6,304 nucleotides of DNA, taken from the NCBI GenBank assembly GCA_041164825.1, contig JBEAOO010000217.1, positions 1-6,304 of the forward strand, in the 5' to 3' direction. A program made the position numbers and the translations under genes. Below are positions 5,296 to 6,304 of the stretch, in pieces. The notes beneath the pieces were generated by a model. The model was given only the letters and a program-made list of their open reading frames with translations. It searched no databases and was not told the origin of the DNA. Position 1 is the stretch's first letter. Each line of letters opens with the position of its first letter. The DNA comes from JBEAOO01 sp041164825. GTDB lineage: Bacteria > Pseudomonadota > Gammaproteobacteria > Burkholderiales > Burkholderiaceae_C.

Positions 5296-6304
5296 ATGAA
5301 CAACGCTACCCGCTTTGCCCGCGCCAGCCTGCTGGCCGCCTCGCTGGCCGCCGCCTTGAGCGCCCAGGCCAAAGACATCACCTTGCTCAACGTGTCGTAC
5401 GACCCGACGCGCGAGTTCTACGTCGACTTCAACAAGGCCTTTGCCAAACAGTGGCTGGCCAAAACGGGCGACACCGTGACGGTGAAGCAGTCGCACGGCG
5501 GCTCGGGCAAACAAGCCCGCTCGGTGATCGACGGCCTGGAGGCCGATGTGGTGACGCTGGCCCTGGCCTATGACGTGGACGAGCTCGCGAACATCGGCAA
5601 GCTGGTGCCCGCCAACTGGCAAAGCCGCCTCAAGCACAACGCCTCGCCCTACACCTCGACCATCGTGTTCCTGGTGCGCAAGGGCAACCCCAAGGGCATC
5701 AAGGACTGGGACGACCTGGTGAAACCCGGTGTCGGCGTGATCACCCCCAACCCCAAGACCTCGGGCGGCGCCCGCTGGAACTACCTGGCCGCCTGGGGCT
5801 TTGCGGCCAAGAAGTACGGCTCCGACGCCAAGGCACAGGAGTTCGTCGGCAAGCTGCTGGCCAATGTGCCGGTGCTCGACTCGGGCGCGCGCGGCGCCAC
5901 CACCACATTTGTCGAGCGCGGCATCGGCGACGTGCTGCTGGCCTGGGAAAACGAGGCCCTGCTGGCGCAGAAGGAGCTCGGTCCGGACAAGTTCGACATC
6001 GTGGCGCCGAGCGTATCCATCTTGGCCGAGCCGCCGGTCTCGGTGGTCGACAAGGTGGTCGACAAACGCGGCACCCGCGCCGTGGCCCAGGCCTACCTCG
6101 CGTACCTGTACTCACCCGAAGGCCAGGACCTGGCCGGCCAGAACTACTACCGCCCCATCGACCCGACCGCCGCGGCCAAGTACGCCAAGCAGTTCCCGAA
6201 GGTGAACCTGTTCACCATCGACCAAGCGTTTGGCGGCTGGACCCAGGCGCAAAAGACCCACTTCGCCGACGGCGGCACCTTTGATCAGGTTTACACCCGC
6301 AAGT
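5296..6304 (+). CDS. sbp: Sulfate ABC transporter periplasmic substrate-binding protein, 3' partial
   Basis: The frame opens at ATG 5296 and runs 336 codons to the right edge without a stop. E. coli Sbp is 329 residues, and the visible end (THFADGGTFDQVYTRK) matches its C-terminus, so at most a few residues are missing. Residues 1-25 are a Sec signal peptide (hydrophobic Ala/Leu core, probable cleavage after AQA, before Lys26-Asp27). The mature protein begins ITLLNVSYDPTREFY, like E. coli Sbp. Sulfate-binding signatures are intact: KQSHGGSGKQ (64-73) and NPKTSGGARWNY (152-163), then LDSGARGATTTFVERG and VLLAWENEA. It captures sulfate in the periplasm and delivers it to the CysT/CysW/CysA transporter, whose genes probably follow outside the window. 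It resembles Sbp more than the thiosulfate-binding CysP. It is transcribed divergently from pfkB and is probably induced by sulfur limitation (inference). Confidence 0.96.
   Translation, partial: MNNATRFARASLLAASLAAALSAQAKDITLLNVSYDPTREFYVDFNKAFAKQWLAKTGDTVTVKQSHGGSGKQARSVIDGLEADVVTLALAYDVDELANIGKLVPANWQSRLKHNASPYTSTIVFLVRKGNPKGIKDWDDLVKPGVGVITPNPKTSGGARWNYLAAWGFAAKKYGSDAKAQEFVGKLLANVPVLDSGARGATTTFVERGIGDVLLAWENEALLAQKELGPDKFDIVAPSVSILAEPPVSVVDKVVDKRGTRAVAQAYLAYLYSPEGQDLAGQNYYRPIDPTAAAKYAKQFPKVNLFTIDQAFGGWTQAQKTHFADGGTFDQVYTRK

Noticed and set aside
4292..5299. 335-codon plus-strand frame opposite pfkB
   Set aside because: pfkB on the minus strand carries all family motifs; this frame has none and runs into the sbp start.

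Overview
The window is GC-rich chromosomal DNA with tightly packed genes and strong G/C preference at third codon positions. The protein sequences (a TonB-family protein of the long 'QANLAGGG...' type, an MtgA with a lysine-rich insert, an Sbp-type sulfate-binding protein) fit a betaproteobacterium of the order Burkholderiales, most likely Comamonadaceae. This placement comes from remembered family resemblance, not from a search.

Layout. Positions 1-704 (+) hold the 3' part of a TonB C-terminal-domain protein. Next come aroE (shikimate dehydrogenase, preferred start 765) and mtgA (monofunctional peptidoglycan glycosyltransferase). aroE and mtgA share the four-base overlap ATGA and are probably co-transcribed. 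After mtgA there is a 112-bp regulatory gap (2408-2519) with competing hairpins, a near-perfect 23-bp palindrome and a convincing Fur box lying between plausible -35 and -10 elements. This promoter drives a two-gene unit: a 97-residue protein of unknown function with two Asp-Pro-Cys motifs, and a 444-residue protein with a His/Cys-rich N-terminal segment, a long coiled coil and a C-terminal DUF2325 domain. On the minus strand, convergent with this unit and overlapping its last 23 bp, is a PfkB-family sugar-phosphate kinase closely resembling E. coli Pfk-2. Divergent from it, across 191 bp containing a hairpin and a candidate promoter, is sbp (periplasmic sulfate-binding protein), which runs off the right edge and lacks only its last few codons at most.

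How the genes relate. tonB, aroE and mtgA are housekeeping and envelope genes. The most interesting part is 2408-4170, an apparently iron-regulated two-gene cassette of unknown function that is rich in potential metal ligands. The right end begins a sulfate uptake locus; the permease and ATPase genes expected to follow lie outside the window.

There are no RNA genes, mobile elements, CRISPR arrays or attachment sites that I can support. No gene-free stretch exceeds 300 bp; the longest gaps are 2408-2519, 5105-5295 and 705-764.
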